Origin: UBA6926 sp045562535
GTDB taxonomy: Bacteria; Chloroflexota; Dehalococcoidia; UBA6926
DNA: 64,000 bases
Direction: 5' to 3'
NCBI GenBank assembly: GCA_045562535.1
Contig: JBJKVP010000004.1
Span: 1-64,000, forward strand
Position numbers and translations under genes: made by a program. The notes below the pieces were generated by a model, which was given only the letters and a program-made list of their open reading frames with translations, made no database searches and was not told the DNA's origin. This document shows positions 8,023 through 16,870 of this stretch, in pieces (positions within the stretch are counted from its first letter, which is position 1; each line of letters opens with the position of its first letter).

Positions 8023-8101
8023 TAGAGAGATCACACAACTATCCTATTGTTGTCCGGTTGATATTTCAGCCGGGGGTATCTGGTAAACAAATAATTCTCT
8101 A
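8023..8101 (+). promoter_or_regulatory. Candidate structured leader (riboswitch-like) upstream of peroxiredoxin gene
   Basis: By eye the RNA folds as a three-way junction. P1 is TAGAGA (8023-8028) with TCTCTA (8096-8101). P2 is ACAAC (8035-8039) with GTTGT (8049-8053). P3 is CCGGTTGA (8054-8061) with TCAGCCGG (8066-8073) and a TATT loop. The P2 loop TATCC (8040-8044) can pair with GGGTA (8074-8078), a pseudoknot. CGGGG (8071-8075) can instead pair with CCCCG (8118-8122) of the terminator downstream, which would be an antiterminator. A TATAGT (8006-8011) suits a -10 just before P1, though no good -35 is seen. It resembles no riboswitch class I can name. Confidence 0.4.
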
Positions 8102-8114
8102 CAAAGAAAATATT

Positions 8115-8141
8115 AAGCCCCGAAAACATCGGGGCTTTTTT
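8115..8141 (+). terminator. Intrinsic terminator in the peroxiredoxin leader
   Basis: AAGCCCCGA (8115-8123) pairs perfectly with TCGGGGCTT (8129-8137) around AAACA, followed by a run of T. Only 24 nt separate it from the peroxiredoxin ATG, too little for another promoter. It therefore probably acts as an attenuator in that gene's leader rather than only as the end of the grdA operon. Confidence 0.8.
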
Positions 8142-8165
8142 AGTGGATAAAAAGGAGATCGAAAA

Positions 8166-8819
8166 ATGACCATACGAATAGGTGACGAAGCACCAAATTT
8201 CAAAGCAGAAACCACTCATGGGGAAATAGATTTCCATAATTGGTTAGGAGATAGTTGGGGAATATTCATGTCACATCCTGCAGATTTTACTCCAGTATGC
8301 ACGACTGAAATCGGAAGGGTCGCAAATTTACAGCAAGAGTTCACAGCGAGAAACGCAAAATTGTTAGTAGTCAGCGTTGGAACTAAACAAGGATTGACCC
8401 CAATAGAATCTCATAACGAATGGATTCTCGATGTAAATGAAACACAAAACGCAGATGTTCAATTCCCTATGGTCCAAGATACTACCAAAGAAATAGCTAA
8501 TAGCTATGGAATGATCCATCCCAATGCCAGTGACACTCTAACCGTTCGCTCGGTGTTCATTATTGGACCAGATAAAAAAGTAAAACTGATAATTTCATAC
8601 CCTGCATCGACAGGAAGAAATTTCTTAGAGGTCATCCGAGTTTTGGATTCGCTACAGTTAACTGCAAACTACCAAGTTGCCACACCTGCTGATTGGCAAA
8701 ATGGAGAAGATTGCATCATAGTACCAGCAGTGAGTAACGACGAAATACCTGAAAAGTTCCCTAAAGGACATACAGTTATAAAAGATTACTTAAGAACAAC
8801 ACCTCAACCAAACATATAA
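8166..8819 (+). CDS. 1-Cys (Prx6-type) peroxiredoxin
   Basis: A 217-residue thiol peroxidase that reduces hydrogen peroxide and organic hydroperoxides. The Prx6 signature is clear: FMSHPADFTPVCTTEIG with the peroxidatic Cys near residue 45, a conserved Arg in LTVRSVFIIGPDKK, and the long C-terminal domain (VATPADWQNGEDCIIVP, FPKGH). The Cys in GEDC is a second, non-classical cysteine. AAAAGGAG lies just before the ATG. The gene sits after the selenoprotein operon and a possible attenuator, so redox- or ligand-controlled expression is plausible. Its place next to Sec redox genes suggests shared protection from oxidants. Confidence 0.9.
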   Translation: MTIRIGDEAPNFKAETTHGEIDFHNWLGDSWGIFMSHPADFTPVCTTEIGRVANLQQEFTARNAKLLVVSVGTKQGLTPIESHNEWILDVNETQNADVQFPMVQDTTKEIANSYGMIHPNASDTLTVRSVFIIGPDKKVKLIISYPASTGRNFLEVIRVLDSLQLTANYQVATPADWQNGEDCIIVPAVSNDEIPEKFPKGHTVIKDYLRTTPQPNI

Positions 8820-8943
8820 GGATGCTTTAATTTATGAAAAATATATAACTCTTTTACTGATTCTGCAGGATTAGTTCCACAAGATGTATTTGATCGGTGT
8901 GTCGGTTACTAATATTAGAGTATAAGTTTCATTATTCTACCTA

Positions 8944-11900
8944 TCATCTCCAATCAACAGCTCTATTCCTATAATTATCGATATGAGTAGACTGAACTTC
9001 TTTAACAACTAAATTAAATGTGCCTTCTTGACGTGAAATTTCGCCAGAAACTAAAAGCAAATTATTCTGTAGAACAGTTTTATTAGACTCCCATACATTT
9101 TCCCATATGACTAAAGGAATATGACCATACTCATCTTCTAAAGTAAAAAAATAGGATTTTGCTGACCTAGGATGTTGTCGCCTAACAACAAACCCAGCAG
9201 TAGTAATTATTTCACCATGTTTCATTTTTTTTAAATCTTTACTCGTTTTGATTTCAGTTGAAATTGTTTTACGAATCTCTTTCATCATATGACCACGGGG
9301 TGAAAATTTTAAGGATTTTAATTCATTCATCATAATTTGACCGTCATTTTCATTAGGCATACTAGCCATTTCGTGATCAATAGGGAAAATCAAGCTATTT
9401 TGGTTATTACTTATTTTCTTATATAAGCCGATTTCCCATTTAGTATGCCTACGGCTAGAGTTAAAGGCATCAAAAGCTCCTGACTCAGCCAAAGACAATA
9501 ATGCCTCTTCAGAAATACTGTTCCGGTTAATAAAATCTTTTAGAGATTCAAAATTGCCTCCTTGGTTTTTACTTGAAATGATTTTCTGAGAACTGATTAC
9601 CCCTAAATTTTTCACGTAACTTAATCCAGTCCTTATATTTAAACCCTCTATGGTTGATTTTAATAAACTGAGATTTATATCAGGAGACATTATTTTTATA
9701 TTATGACGTTTTGCATCCTCTTTAATAGTTTCTAAAGACCAAAATCCCATTGGCTGCTGGTTCATTAATGAAACATAAAATTCCAAAGGGTAATAGAACT
9801 TAAGCCATGCCATTTGATAAGCAGTAATACCAAAAGCATAAGCATGTGCCTCAGGAAACATATATTCACCATTCAATTTATTAAATATCAATTTCGCAGT
9901 TTTTTTAGAGACATTTTTACTAAGCGCACCTTGAATAAAACGATCTTGCCAATCCACATATAAGTGTTTTTTATGCTTCTGACTAAATGCTCGCCGCATT
10001 TGGTCAGCTTCTTTTGCAGAAAAACCTGCCACAGCCATACCTAGCTCATTAACTTGGTCTTGATATAAAATAATTCCCAATGTGCGGCCAAGAGGAACTT
10101 CCTCTAAAACATGATCAAATTTCCATGGTTTTCCGTTACGCCTTCTTATAAAATTCGCAACTCCATTACTAACACCTACTCCTGGCCTAACTGCTGCGAC
10201 TTGATAAGCCATATCATTTAAGTTAGTAGGTTTTAACCTAGGTGATGTCTGCATTTGCGCAGCTGATTCAATTTGAAAAACTCCAACCGTATCAGCCTCT
10301 TTAATTGAGTTATATACTTTTTTATCTTCAAAATTTATACGTGAAATATCAATGGGTTTTTTACCACTTAGAGTTATATTTTTTAAAATATCATGCATCT
10401 GAGACAAAGTACCTAAAGCTAAAAAATCAATTTTTACCATACCTATCTGATCAATAGAATCCTTATCCCATTGCATTATATATCTATCTTTAACAGCTCC
10501 AGGTACAACAGGAACCATATCAATAATAGGCGTTGAAGAAATAACCATTCCTCCAGAATGCTGTTGCAAAAATTTAGGGAATCCTATCAAATCGACAGCT
10601 AATTCAAATAAGTCTAACCAAGGTTTTTGAGTATAAGGCTTATCAAGATCAATCTCGATTAGAGAATCAGTATCACCTACTTTATTCATGATTTTCTTTA
10701 CTTCTAAAGAATTGATATTTAGTACTTTACCAATATCACCAAACGAGGATTTAGTTTTATATGTACTTATTGCACCTGTTAGAGCAGCATATTCCCACCC
10801 ATATTTTGAATGGACTCTCTTAATCAACTCTTCTCTAATATCTCTAGGAAAATCTAAATCTATATCTGGAACATTGTTCGAATCTTCCGGCAAAAATCGA
10901 TCTAAACCTAAATCATAATTTAAAGGGTCAATATGGCTTAATCCAATCAAATACCCAACAAGCATTGCAACTGACGAACCTCTACCACGCCCTGGTGAAT
11001 TGTTTATGCTCGATAAATTAGGGCTATTGCTATTCAATTCGACTATAATCTCAAGCGCTATTTGTATGATGTCATAATAAATTAGAAAAAAACCGGATAA
11101 TTTATGTTTCCTAATACGCCGTAACTCTTCATCTAATCTACCTCTTACCCTAGTTGATATAGAGCCGTATTTATCTTTAGCTGCTTTCTCACATATATGC
11201 CTAAGATACTGATTTACACTAGATCCGTCCGGTGTCCTATATTCAGGGAATTCATATATCACCTCTTTCTCAAGGTTAAAATCACACCTTTCAGCAATTT
11301 TTAACGTATTTTCTAAAGATTCTGGAGAGGAAGAAAATAAAGCTTCCATTTTTTCTGCAGACTTTAGAAAAAATTGGTCATTAGATCTATGGTATTTATG
11401 ACTATTATCGAGTGTTAAATTATTTTTTATTGAAACCAAAGTATCATTCAATTTATATCTACTCTGTATATGATAGTGAACATTATTTGTAGCTACTGTG
11501 GGAATATTATTTCTCTTACTGATATCAAGTAATAAATTGTTACGCGCTGTATCGCCATGGATAAAATTCTGTTGCATTTCTAAATATAAATTCTCGGTTC
11601 CAAAAATATCAGAGTATTCTTTAAGTGTTTTCTCTGCTTTATCAAAAGAGCCAATATTTAATAATTGAGGTATATATCCCTTCGAACAACCCGTCAAAGC
11701 TATTAAACCTTCAGCGTATTTTTTTAATAATTCCATGTCTACTTGAGGTTTTGTACGTTGCTCGTTTATATGGGCATAGGAAATCATTCTTGAAAGATTA
11801 GAGTATCCTTTCTTATTTTTCGCAAGTAGTGTGAGATGATATCCACCCTCCAATGTAATCTCAGACCCTATTATGGGTTGTATACCTATATCGTTTGCAG

Positions 11901-12057
11901 CTTTAGTAAATTCCATAGAAGCAACCAAATTATCATGGTCTGTTAAAGCAAGTGAGGTGTAACCTAATTCTTTTGCTTGTAACAAAAGTTCATGTGGAAA
12001 TGAAGCGCCTTCTTGAAAAGAATAGTTAGAGTGGCAATGGAGTTCTACATAACTCAT
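8944..12057 (-). CDS. dnaE2: Error-prone DNA polymerase III alpha subunit DnaE2
   Basis: A 1037-residue C-family polymerase of the DnaE2 (ImuC) type used in SOS translesion synthesis. It has an N-terminal PHP domain (VELHCHSNYSF; ALTDHDN), the polymerase core with PGRGRGSSVAM and the catalytic PDIDLDFP motif (D398, D400, D402), tandem HhH repeats and a C-terminal OB domain (TTAGFVVRRQHPRSAKSYFFTLED). The length fits DnaE2 and is shorter than the replicative DnaE1. The ATG is only 3 nt after the stop of the small upstream gene, so the imuB-small gene-dnaE2 set is one transcript. The box at 13482-13495 suggests LexA control. Confidence 0.92.
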   Translation of the reverse strand: MSYVELHCHSNYSFQEGASFPHELLLQAKELGYTSLALTDHDNLVASMEFTKAANDIGIQPIIGSEITLEGGYHLTLLAKNKKGYSNLSRMISYAHINEQRTKPQVDMELLKKYAEGLIALTGCSKGYIPQLLNIGSFDKAEKTLKEYSDIFGTENLYLEMQQNFIHGDTARNNLLLDISKRNNIPTVATNNVHYHIQSRYKLNDTLVSIKNNLTLDNSHKYHRSNDQFFLKSAEKMEALFSSSPESLENTLKIAERCDFNLEKEVIYEFPEYRTPDGSSVNQYLRHICEKAAKDKYGSISTRVRGRLDEELRRIRKHKLSGFFLIYYDIIQIALEIIVELNSNSPNLSSINNSPGRGRGSSVAMLVGYLIGLSHIDPLNYDLGLDRFLPEDSNNVPDIDLDFPRDIREELIKRVHSKYGWEYAALTGAISTYKTKSSFGDIGKVLNINSLEVKKIMNKVGDTDSLIEIDLDKPYTQKPWLDLFELAVDLIGFPKFLQQHSGGMVISSTPIIDMVPVVPGAVKDRYIMQWDKDSIDQIGMVKIDFLALGTLSQMHDILKNITLSGKKPIDISRINFEDKKVYNSIKEADTVGVFQIESAAQMQTSPRLKPTNLNDMAYQVAAVRPGVGVSNGVANFIRRRNGKPWKFDHVLEEVPLGRTLGIILYQDQVNELGMAVAGFSAKEADQMRRAFSQKHKKHLYVDWQDRFIQGALSKNVSKKTAKLIFNKLNGEYMFPEAHAYAFGITAYQMAWLKFYYPLEFYVSLMNQQPMGFWSLETIKEDAKRHNIKIMSPDINLSLLKSTIEGLNIRTGLSYVKNLGVISSQKIISSKNQGGNFESLKDFINRNSISEEALLSLAESGAFDAFNSSRRHTKWEIGLYKKISNNQNSLIFPIDHEMASMPNENDGQIMMNELKSLKFSPRGHMMKEIRKTISTEIKTSKDLKKMKHGEIITTAGFVVRRQHPRSAKSYFFTLEDEYGHIPLVIWENVWESNKTVLQNNLLLVSGEISRQEGTFNLVVKEVQSTHIDNYRNRAVDWR

Positions 12058-12060
12058 AGT

Positions 12061-12351
12061 TTAATACCAATTAACCTTATACCAAATATTTGTTACCAAA
12101 TCTTTATATATAACAAAAATATTTTGGTTTACAGTAGTCACTCTATAATAAGATCTATATATAGGATTATCAGTCCACCACCGATCTTTTACTAACCAAT
12201 AGTCTTCTATATGGGAAATTTCGTACTTGATTCCCCCATACTCTAGGAGCAAAGGTGCTTTATGCTCTCCTTCCATTACTAAAATGGAACGAGGTGTATT
12301 TATTTGTCGTACTCGACTAGAAGATATCTCTCTTCCGGATGTTTCGAGCAT
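12061..12351 (-). CDS. Small mutasome protein resembling the DUF6504 domain of ImuB
   Basis: A 96-residue protein whose C-terminal half (RWWTDNPIYRSYYRVTT, then IYKDLVTNIWYKVNWY) recalls the DUF6504-type tail that in actinobacterial ImuB proteins follows the polymerase-like part. Here it is a separate gene. Its ATG at 12351 has a very strong AAAGGAGG seven bases upstream and lies inside imuB, giving a 52-bp overlap in another frame and thus translational coupling. dnaE2 begins 3 nt after its stop. It probably bridges or regulates ImuB-DnaE2. The similarity is from memory and short, so the domain name is tentative. Confidence 0.65.
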   Translation of the reverse strand: MLETSGREISSSRVRQINTPRSILVMEGEHKAPLLLEYGGIKYEISHIEDYWLVKDRWWTDNPIYRSYYRVTTVNQNIFVIYKDLVTNIWYKVNWY

Positions 12352-13454
12352 TTATCTACCTCCTTTATCTTATATATGGGAACCTTATTACCTGAAATAA
12401 CGGCCAATTGACTTATAGATTCATTTAAATTGGCTCTGTTTTTTAAATTTTCAAACAAACTATTTTGTATACCAAATTCCCCTGTAATGCCTCTAAACTC
12501 AACACTTAACGATTCAACAGGGCCCGTAAAATCCATGCGGTCCAAAACCATTTTGGTAATAAAAAATATTTTTTCATAATTACCTAGAGCACGACGAAAT
12601 GGCACATCAACTACATGAATAGAGTCTTCATATACATGGGCTTTTAGTCTCGCTGACCTAACAAATCTACCTTTTAATCTATTATCCAAATAAGCAAGTT
12701 TAATCACTTGATATAAAGCTAATTGCAGCATACTAAAATCATTGTTTGGATAATCAAAATTAATAGTTTTTTCAATCACTAGAGGGTGTGCTACAGGTGT
12801 AAGTACATTAGTATCTATCCCTCTTGATAAAGACCATATCAGTCGCCCAGTACTACCAAACTGTGCCTCCATTGGTGCAAGATTTTGCGTTGCTATATCG
12901 CCTAAAAGAGACATCCCAAAAGATAATAATTTGTTTTTAGTATCTAAACCAATAGGTAAAACATCTATGGATATCGAGGATAAAAAATCTGGTAAATTTG
13001 ATGTAGTTTTACAAAAATTATTATCTGAAGCATATAAAGCAGCTACAAAAGCAGGGAATTTCCCATTTGATACACCCCAGTTAATATTCAATTGTTTAAA
13101 AAAAATTGAATCCAGATATTCTTTATATTTCTCAATATTTAATTTCATATATGCACATCCAAACCCTCCATCTTCTACAACCAATGCATACTCAGTTAAA
13201 ACACCTATAGTTTTATTCCATTGTTCTTCATAGTATTCATATTCAGGTTTAATCAGAGTTGCATTAGGTGACAAAGCTAATGCATCATTCAGGGAAAGTC
13301 CGTACGAAATTCCGAGAGATGCTGCCTCTGGTGAAAAACCCATCACTCCAGAAAAACGATCACCTATAATCACAGATTTACCATTTATCTGAGGATCACG
13401 AGTTTCATGTAGTTGAAAAAAATAATTTGGTATCAACATGCAAGTTATTTCCAT
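12300..13454 (-). CDS. imuB: ImuB-like, catalytically inactive Y-family polymerase
   Basis: A 384-residue protein with the Y-family (DinB) layout: an N-terminal palm start (MLIPNYFFQLHETRDP), a fingers-like stretch GFSPEAASLGISYGLSLNDALALSP, and a little-finger region. Active Y-family enzymes carry a Ser-x-Asp-Glu-type acidic motif. Here the equivalent VVEDGGFGCAYMKL and the N-terminal strand lack the acidic set, as in ImuB, which acts as a scaffold between the beta clamp and DnaE2. The usual third partner, ImuA, is not present. The start ATG has CTGGAG upstream, and a GAAC-N4-GTTC palindrome lies 28 bp before it. Confidence 0.82.
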   Translation of the reverse strand: MEITCMLIPNYFFQLHETRDPQINGKSVIIGDRFSGVMGFSPEAASLGISYGLSLNDALALSPNATLIKPEYEYYEEQWNKTIGVLTEYALVVEDGGFGCAYMKLNIEKYKEYLDSIFFKQLNINWGVSNGKFPAFVAALYASDNNFCKTTSNLPDFLSSISIDVLPIGLDTKNKLLSFGMSLLGDIATQNLAPMEAQFGSTGRLIWSLSRGIDTNVLTPVAHPLVIEKTINFDYPNNDFSMLQLALYQVIKLAYLDNRLKGRFVRSARLKAHVYEDSIHVVDVPFRRALGNYEKIFFITKMVLDRMDFTGPVESLSVEFRGITGEFGIQNSLFENLKNRANLNESISQLAVISGNKVPIYKIKEVDKCSKHPEERYLLVEYDK

Positions 13455-13481
13455 TTTTAATCTCCAGGAATCAAGGTTAAT

Positions 13482-13495
13482 AGAACATTAGTTCT
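13482..13495. promoter_or_regulatory. LexA (SOS) box before the imuB-dnaE2 operon
   Basis: AGAACATTAGTTCT is a perfect 14-bp palindrome of the GAAC-N4-GTTC type, the core of the Gram-positive LexA operator. It is 28 bp upstream of the imuB start, the expected place for repression of an SOS mutasome. Confidence 0.75.
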
Positions 13496-13593
13496 TTCTC
13501 AAGCGGCAATGGCACAAATCTATCGCGATAATGTATAAAACAGCAAATAGGCAGAGGATTTTTTATTGTGTTGAAAATATTTACCTATAATTC

Positions 13594-13622
13594 TTGGCTA
13601 CACGATAAAAAAGGGGTAAAAT
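13594..13622 (+). promoter_or_regulatory. Promoter of tRNA-Gly
   Basis: TTGGCT (13594-13599), a 17-nt spacer and TAAAAT (13617-13622) lie 12 bp before the mature tRNA start. Spacing is ideal for a housekeeping sigma factor. Confidence 0.6.
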
Positions 13623-13634
13623 AGCGTCTGCTGA

Positions 13635-13709
<75 letters not shown>

Positions 13710-13742
13710 ACTATATTGAGTAAACGAAAAAATATGTTATTT

Positions 13743-16184
13743 ATGAAAAAATCAAAATCTTGGTTAACCTCTTGTTTATTTTTATTAATATTATCGTTAT
13801 CGTGTTCTACTAATTCTCAAGAAGCCATATCGCCAACTGATCAGACGAGAATGAATCCATCTCCAACAGGTATGCAACAGGAGCATCCTCCAACTAACCA
13901 ACCAGGTATGCGACAAGAACACCCGCCGACTAATCAACCAGGCATGCGGCAGGAACACCCGCCGACTAATCAACCAGGCATGCGGCAGGAACACCCGCCG
14001 ACTAACCAACCAGGCATGCGACAAGAACACTCGCCGACTAACCAACCAGGCATGCGGCAGGAACACCCGCCGACTAATCAACCAGGCATGCGACAAGAAC
14101 ACCCGCCGACTAATCAACCAGGCATGCGGCAGGAACACCCGCCGACTAACCAACCAGGCATGCGGCAGGAACACCCGCCGACTAATCAACCAGGCATGCG
14201 GCAGGAACACCCGCCGACTAATCAACCAGGCATGCGACAAGAACACTCGCCGACTAACCAACCATCGAACAATGGCCCACCACCAGGGGCAGGGTTTTAT
14301 AGTTTAACTGTGAAACAGCAGTCTTCGTCATATATTGAGGCAGAACCATCATCAAAAACATCTTTTACCTCCGGGCAAGACGCTTCACTATGGTTATCTG
14401 GGTATGGTTTTAATAAATCTGGTGGACCATCTCTGTTTAATCGGCCAGTTTCAATAGCGTCTGATGGTAAGCGCTTAGCAGTAACGGACAGAAATAATAA
14501 CCGAGTTTTAATATGGACTTCTATTCCATCGAGTAACGTGGCCCCAGACTTAGTTTTGGGCCAGGACAATTTTGAAACTCATCTTGAGGGTAAAGGAATG
14601 GATGGCTTAGACTTCCCCGGACAAGTCACTATGGCCCCTGACGGTAAAGTTTTAGTAGCAGATTCCAATAATAATCGAATCCTTGTCTGGACTAGTTTTC
14701 CGTCGGTATCAGGACAAGCAGCAAACTTCGCCATTAATGTCGATTCGCTCATAGGCTCACAAGGGGCATGGCCTTGGGGGGTTTGGACCAATGGAGAAAA
14801 AGTCGTGATAGCTGTCACCTCAGGCGGGGATAATGGCAGCAAGCTTATTATTTGGAATTCATTCCCTTCATCAGGTTCTGTTCAGCCTGATCTTCATATT
14901 AAAGTAGCTGTTATGGGAACACCAAGAATGATTGTTTCCAATGGTGAATATATTTTAACTGGTGACGAAAACGGAAAAACTGAATGTAAAGATGGCTCCA
15001 ATAGCCATATATGGGCGAGTTGGCCAACTAAAAATAATCAAGCACCGGATGCCTGTCATAGTGGATGGATTGGTGGAACAATTATTGGTGAAAAGTTAAT
15101 TGCAATACAGCAAGGAGGCGAAACCTTAGCTTGGTGGGATGAGCTTCCGAGGACGACCGAAGAGGTTTCAATCAATAAACGTGAAGCTTTGCCAGGAGTA
15201 GGCCACAGGTGGAATGGCGGTGATGGTAACGACGCAGTTTATGTTGATGGGAAATTGTTCATAGTTGAATATAATGGAGGAAGAGTATCTGTTTTTAATG
15301 AACTCCCTACAGGCCCGGATATAAAACCTGACTGGGCACTAGGAACAACTGATCCATCAGTTAATCCTTATTATGAGAATTGGCTTATACAAAATGGTCA
15401 ACCTGCATCAAATGGCGAAAGGTTATTTATAGCCTCTGATTTTGATCGATCCCTGTCAGTATGGAACAAAATACCAGGAGAATCAGGAGCAATACCAGAC
15501 TTATTTTACCGCAGATTTGAAAATGCTCCATGGGATATAGCATTGTATGAAAATACAGTGCTTTTAGCAGGGCAAAAAGGAATATATGGCTGGAAAAACT
15601 TTGATGGGACTGGGGAATTACCAGAGATAGAGATTGATGGTGCTATCGGTTCTGTTGCCCTTCAAGATTTACGAGGCGTTGCTTACAACGGAAAATATTT
15701 CGCACTAGCAAGTGAAAGTGCTAAAAAAGTTTGGGTATGGGAAGGAATTCCAACTGAGAATGATGATCCAGTTTATACGTTAGATGTACCTCAAGGCCCA
15801 GGACGTTTAGACGCGAATAATGAGTGGCTAGTAATCTCTGGTTACCCTGCAGACAGGTTTAATGTGAAGGCCATAAAATTCACCGATCTTGCTACAGGGC
15901 AATTACAAAATATACTTGGACACAATTCTTTCCCCCAAAGCGCTGTCTTTACAGATATTGGCTTTTTCATAAGCCAACAGGCGGACAATCAAGTATTAGG
16001 ATGGGATTCTATAGAATCAGCATTGGCAGGCATGAACCCTAAAATTATTCTGGGTAATGGAAAAGGAACAAAGGCAGCTGATTCTATAAAAATGGCTAAT
16101 GCGATAGGATGGGATGGAACCCATTTATGGGTAGGAGAGTTCAAATTTTCCACGCGTATCCTTGGATTTAAACCTACAAAATAA
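13743..16184 (+). CDS. Lipoprotein with 12-residue tandem repeats and NHL-like beta-propeller
   Basis: An ~813-residue exported protein. The signal peptide (KKSKSW, then a hydrophobic core) ends in the lipobox LSLSC, so it should be lipid-anchored to the outer face of the membrane. Next come eleven copies of a 12-residue unit (GMRQEHPPTNQP), a hydrophilic Pro/Gln/His-rich stalk. The remaining ~600 residues show repeated blade-like motifs such as DRNNNRVLIWTSIPSS and DSNNNRILVWTSFPS, typical of NHL-type propellers. The reading frame also runs back into the tRNA, but translation must begin later. ATGs at 13734 and 13743 are both possible; the second gives a standard signal peptide. Function is unknown; ligand binding or surface recognition is a guess. 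Confidence 0.8.
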   Translation: MKKSKSWLTSCLFLLILSLSCSTNSQEAISPTDQTRMNPSPTGMQQEHPPTNQPGMRQEHPPTNQPGMRQEHPPTNQPGMRQEHPPTNQPGMRQEHSPTNQPGMRQEHPPTNQPGMRQEHPPTNQPGMRQEHPPTNQPGMRQEHPPTNQPGMRQEHPPTNQPGMRQEHSPTNQPSNNGPPPGAGFYSLTVKQQSSSYIEAEPSSKTSFTSGQDASLWLSGYGFNKSGGPSLFNRPVSIASDGKRLAVTDRNNNRVLIWTSIPSSNVAPDLVLGQDNFETHLEGKGMDGLDFPGQVTMAPDGKVLVADSNNNRILVWTSFPSVSGQAANFAINVDSLIGSQGAWPWGVWTNGEKVVIAVTSGGDNGSKLIIWNSFPSSGSVQPDLHIKVAVMGTPRMIVSNGEYILTGDENGKTECKDGSNSHIWASWPTKNNQAPDACHSGWIGGTIIGEKLIAIQQGGETLAWWDELPRTTEEVSINKREALPGVGHRWNGGDGNDAVYVDGKLFIVEYNGGRVSVFNELPTGPDIKPDWALGTTDPSVNPYYENWLIQNGQPASNGERLFIASDFDRSLSVWNKIPGESGAIPDLFYRRFENAPWDIALYENTVLLAGQKGIYGWKNFDGTGELPEIEIDGAIGSVALQDLRGVAYNGKYFALASESAKKVWVWEGIPTENDDPVYTLDVPQGPGRLDANNEWLVISGYPADRFNVKAIKFTDLATGQLQNILGHNSFPQSAVFTDIGFFISQQADNQVLGWDSIESALAGMNPKIILGNGKGTKAADSIKMANAIGWDGTHLWVGEFKFSTRILGFKPTK
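13869..14264 (+). repeat. Eleven tandem 36-bp repeats encoding GMRQEHPPTNQP
   Basis: Eleven head-to-tail 36-bp units differ by a few, mostly silent, bases. One unit has Gln for Arg and two have Ser for Pro. All are in frame within the lipoprotein gene. Near-identity at DNA level points to recent expansion by slippage or recombination. Confidence 0.95.
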
Positions 16185-16213
16185 AAAATAGTATGCTTAA
16201 AGTTCCCAAACAT

Positions 16214-16870
16214 TTATGTGTTTGAGACACCCGCATTTTTTACTTTAACTCCGTATACATGCCATAAAAGTAGTGCCGCTGCACCTCTATAAGGTCGCCA
16301 ATTTTCACCTATTGATTCCATTTCATCGCGATTAGGTCGATCATCCAACGATTTTATAATTTTCATACCTCCTTGTAAGGCAACATCATTTGCAGGCCAT
16401 GCATCCATATCACCTAGCGCAAATAATCTATAATTATCGGCGGTCCATGCTCCAACACCACGTATAGAAATTAAACGTTCTTTCACTTGTTCTCCATGGA
16501 GATTATTTAAAGATTTAAGATCCAGGCTCCCAGAAACAATTTCGTTAGCAATCCCAATAATATATTCAGCCTTACGGCGTGATAGCCCAGCTAACATCAT
16601 ATCTTCTGGTTGCAATTCTGATATAACCTTGCTGTCGTTAATATCTATATCCACAAGCCGATTCCATATGCTGGTAGCAGCAGAGGTTGAAATTTGCTGC
16701 CCGACAATAATATGAGCCAGTGTGCCAAAATCGGCCGGTCGTGAACGGTCGGGTGGATAACCATAGTTTTCTATTGCGGTTTTTATATCATTATCCAAAT
16801 CGCCTAATAGTTTTAAAGCGATTTTGGGGTCAAATATTTTTTCATTCATTGTTTCGCCATCACCAATCAT
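16214..16870 (-). CDS. AlkA-like DNA-3-methyladenine glycosylase (HhH-GPD family)
   Basis: A 218-residue base-excision repair glycosylase that removes alkylated bases. The helix-hairpin-helix is ISIRGVGAWTAD and the catalytic Asp lies in DAWPANDVALQ. Upstream motifs HIIVGQQIST and GLSRRKAEYI are typical of the family, as is the ENWRPYRGAAALLLWH ending. It lacks the N-terminal extra domain of E. coli AlkA, so it is the short form. The start ATG overlaps the stop of the metal permease gene as ATGA, so it is translationally coupled to that transporter operon. It converges on the lipoprotein gene. Confidence 0.88.
   Translation of the reverse strand: MIGDGETMNEKIFDPKIALKLLGDLDNDIKTAIENYGYPPDRSRPADFGTLAHIIVGQQISTSAATSIWNRLVDIDINDSKVISELQPEDMMLAGLSRRKAEYIIGIANEIVSGSLDLKSLNNLHGEQVKERLISIRGVGAWTADNYRLFALGDMDAWPANDVALQGGMKIIKSLDDRPNRDEMESIGENWRPYRGAAALLLWHVYGVKVKNAGVSNT

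Noticed and set aside
8820..8943. A small gene or RNA between the peroxiredoxin and dnaE2 genes
   Set aside because: This convergent 124-bp gap shows no start with ribosome-binding site, no stable hairpin and no tRNA-like structure.
13797..14261. Minus-strand reading frame opposite the lipoprotein repeats
   Set aside because: It only mirrors the 36-bp repeats; the plus strand has signal peptide, lipobox and propeller in one frame.
13869..14264. CRISPR array
   Set aside because: Units are directly adjacent without unique spacers and are coding in frame. The same holds for the repeats at 59.9-63.8 kb.
16207..16224. Bidirectional terminator between lipoprotein and glycosylase genes
   Set aside because: CAAACA/TGTTTG gives only a 6-bp AT-rich stem without a T run, so support is too weak.
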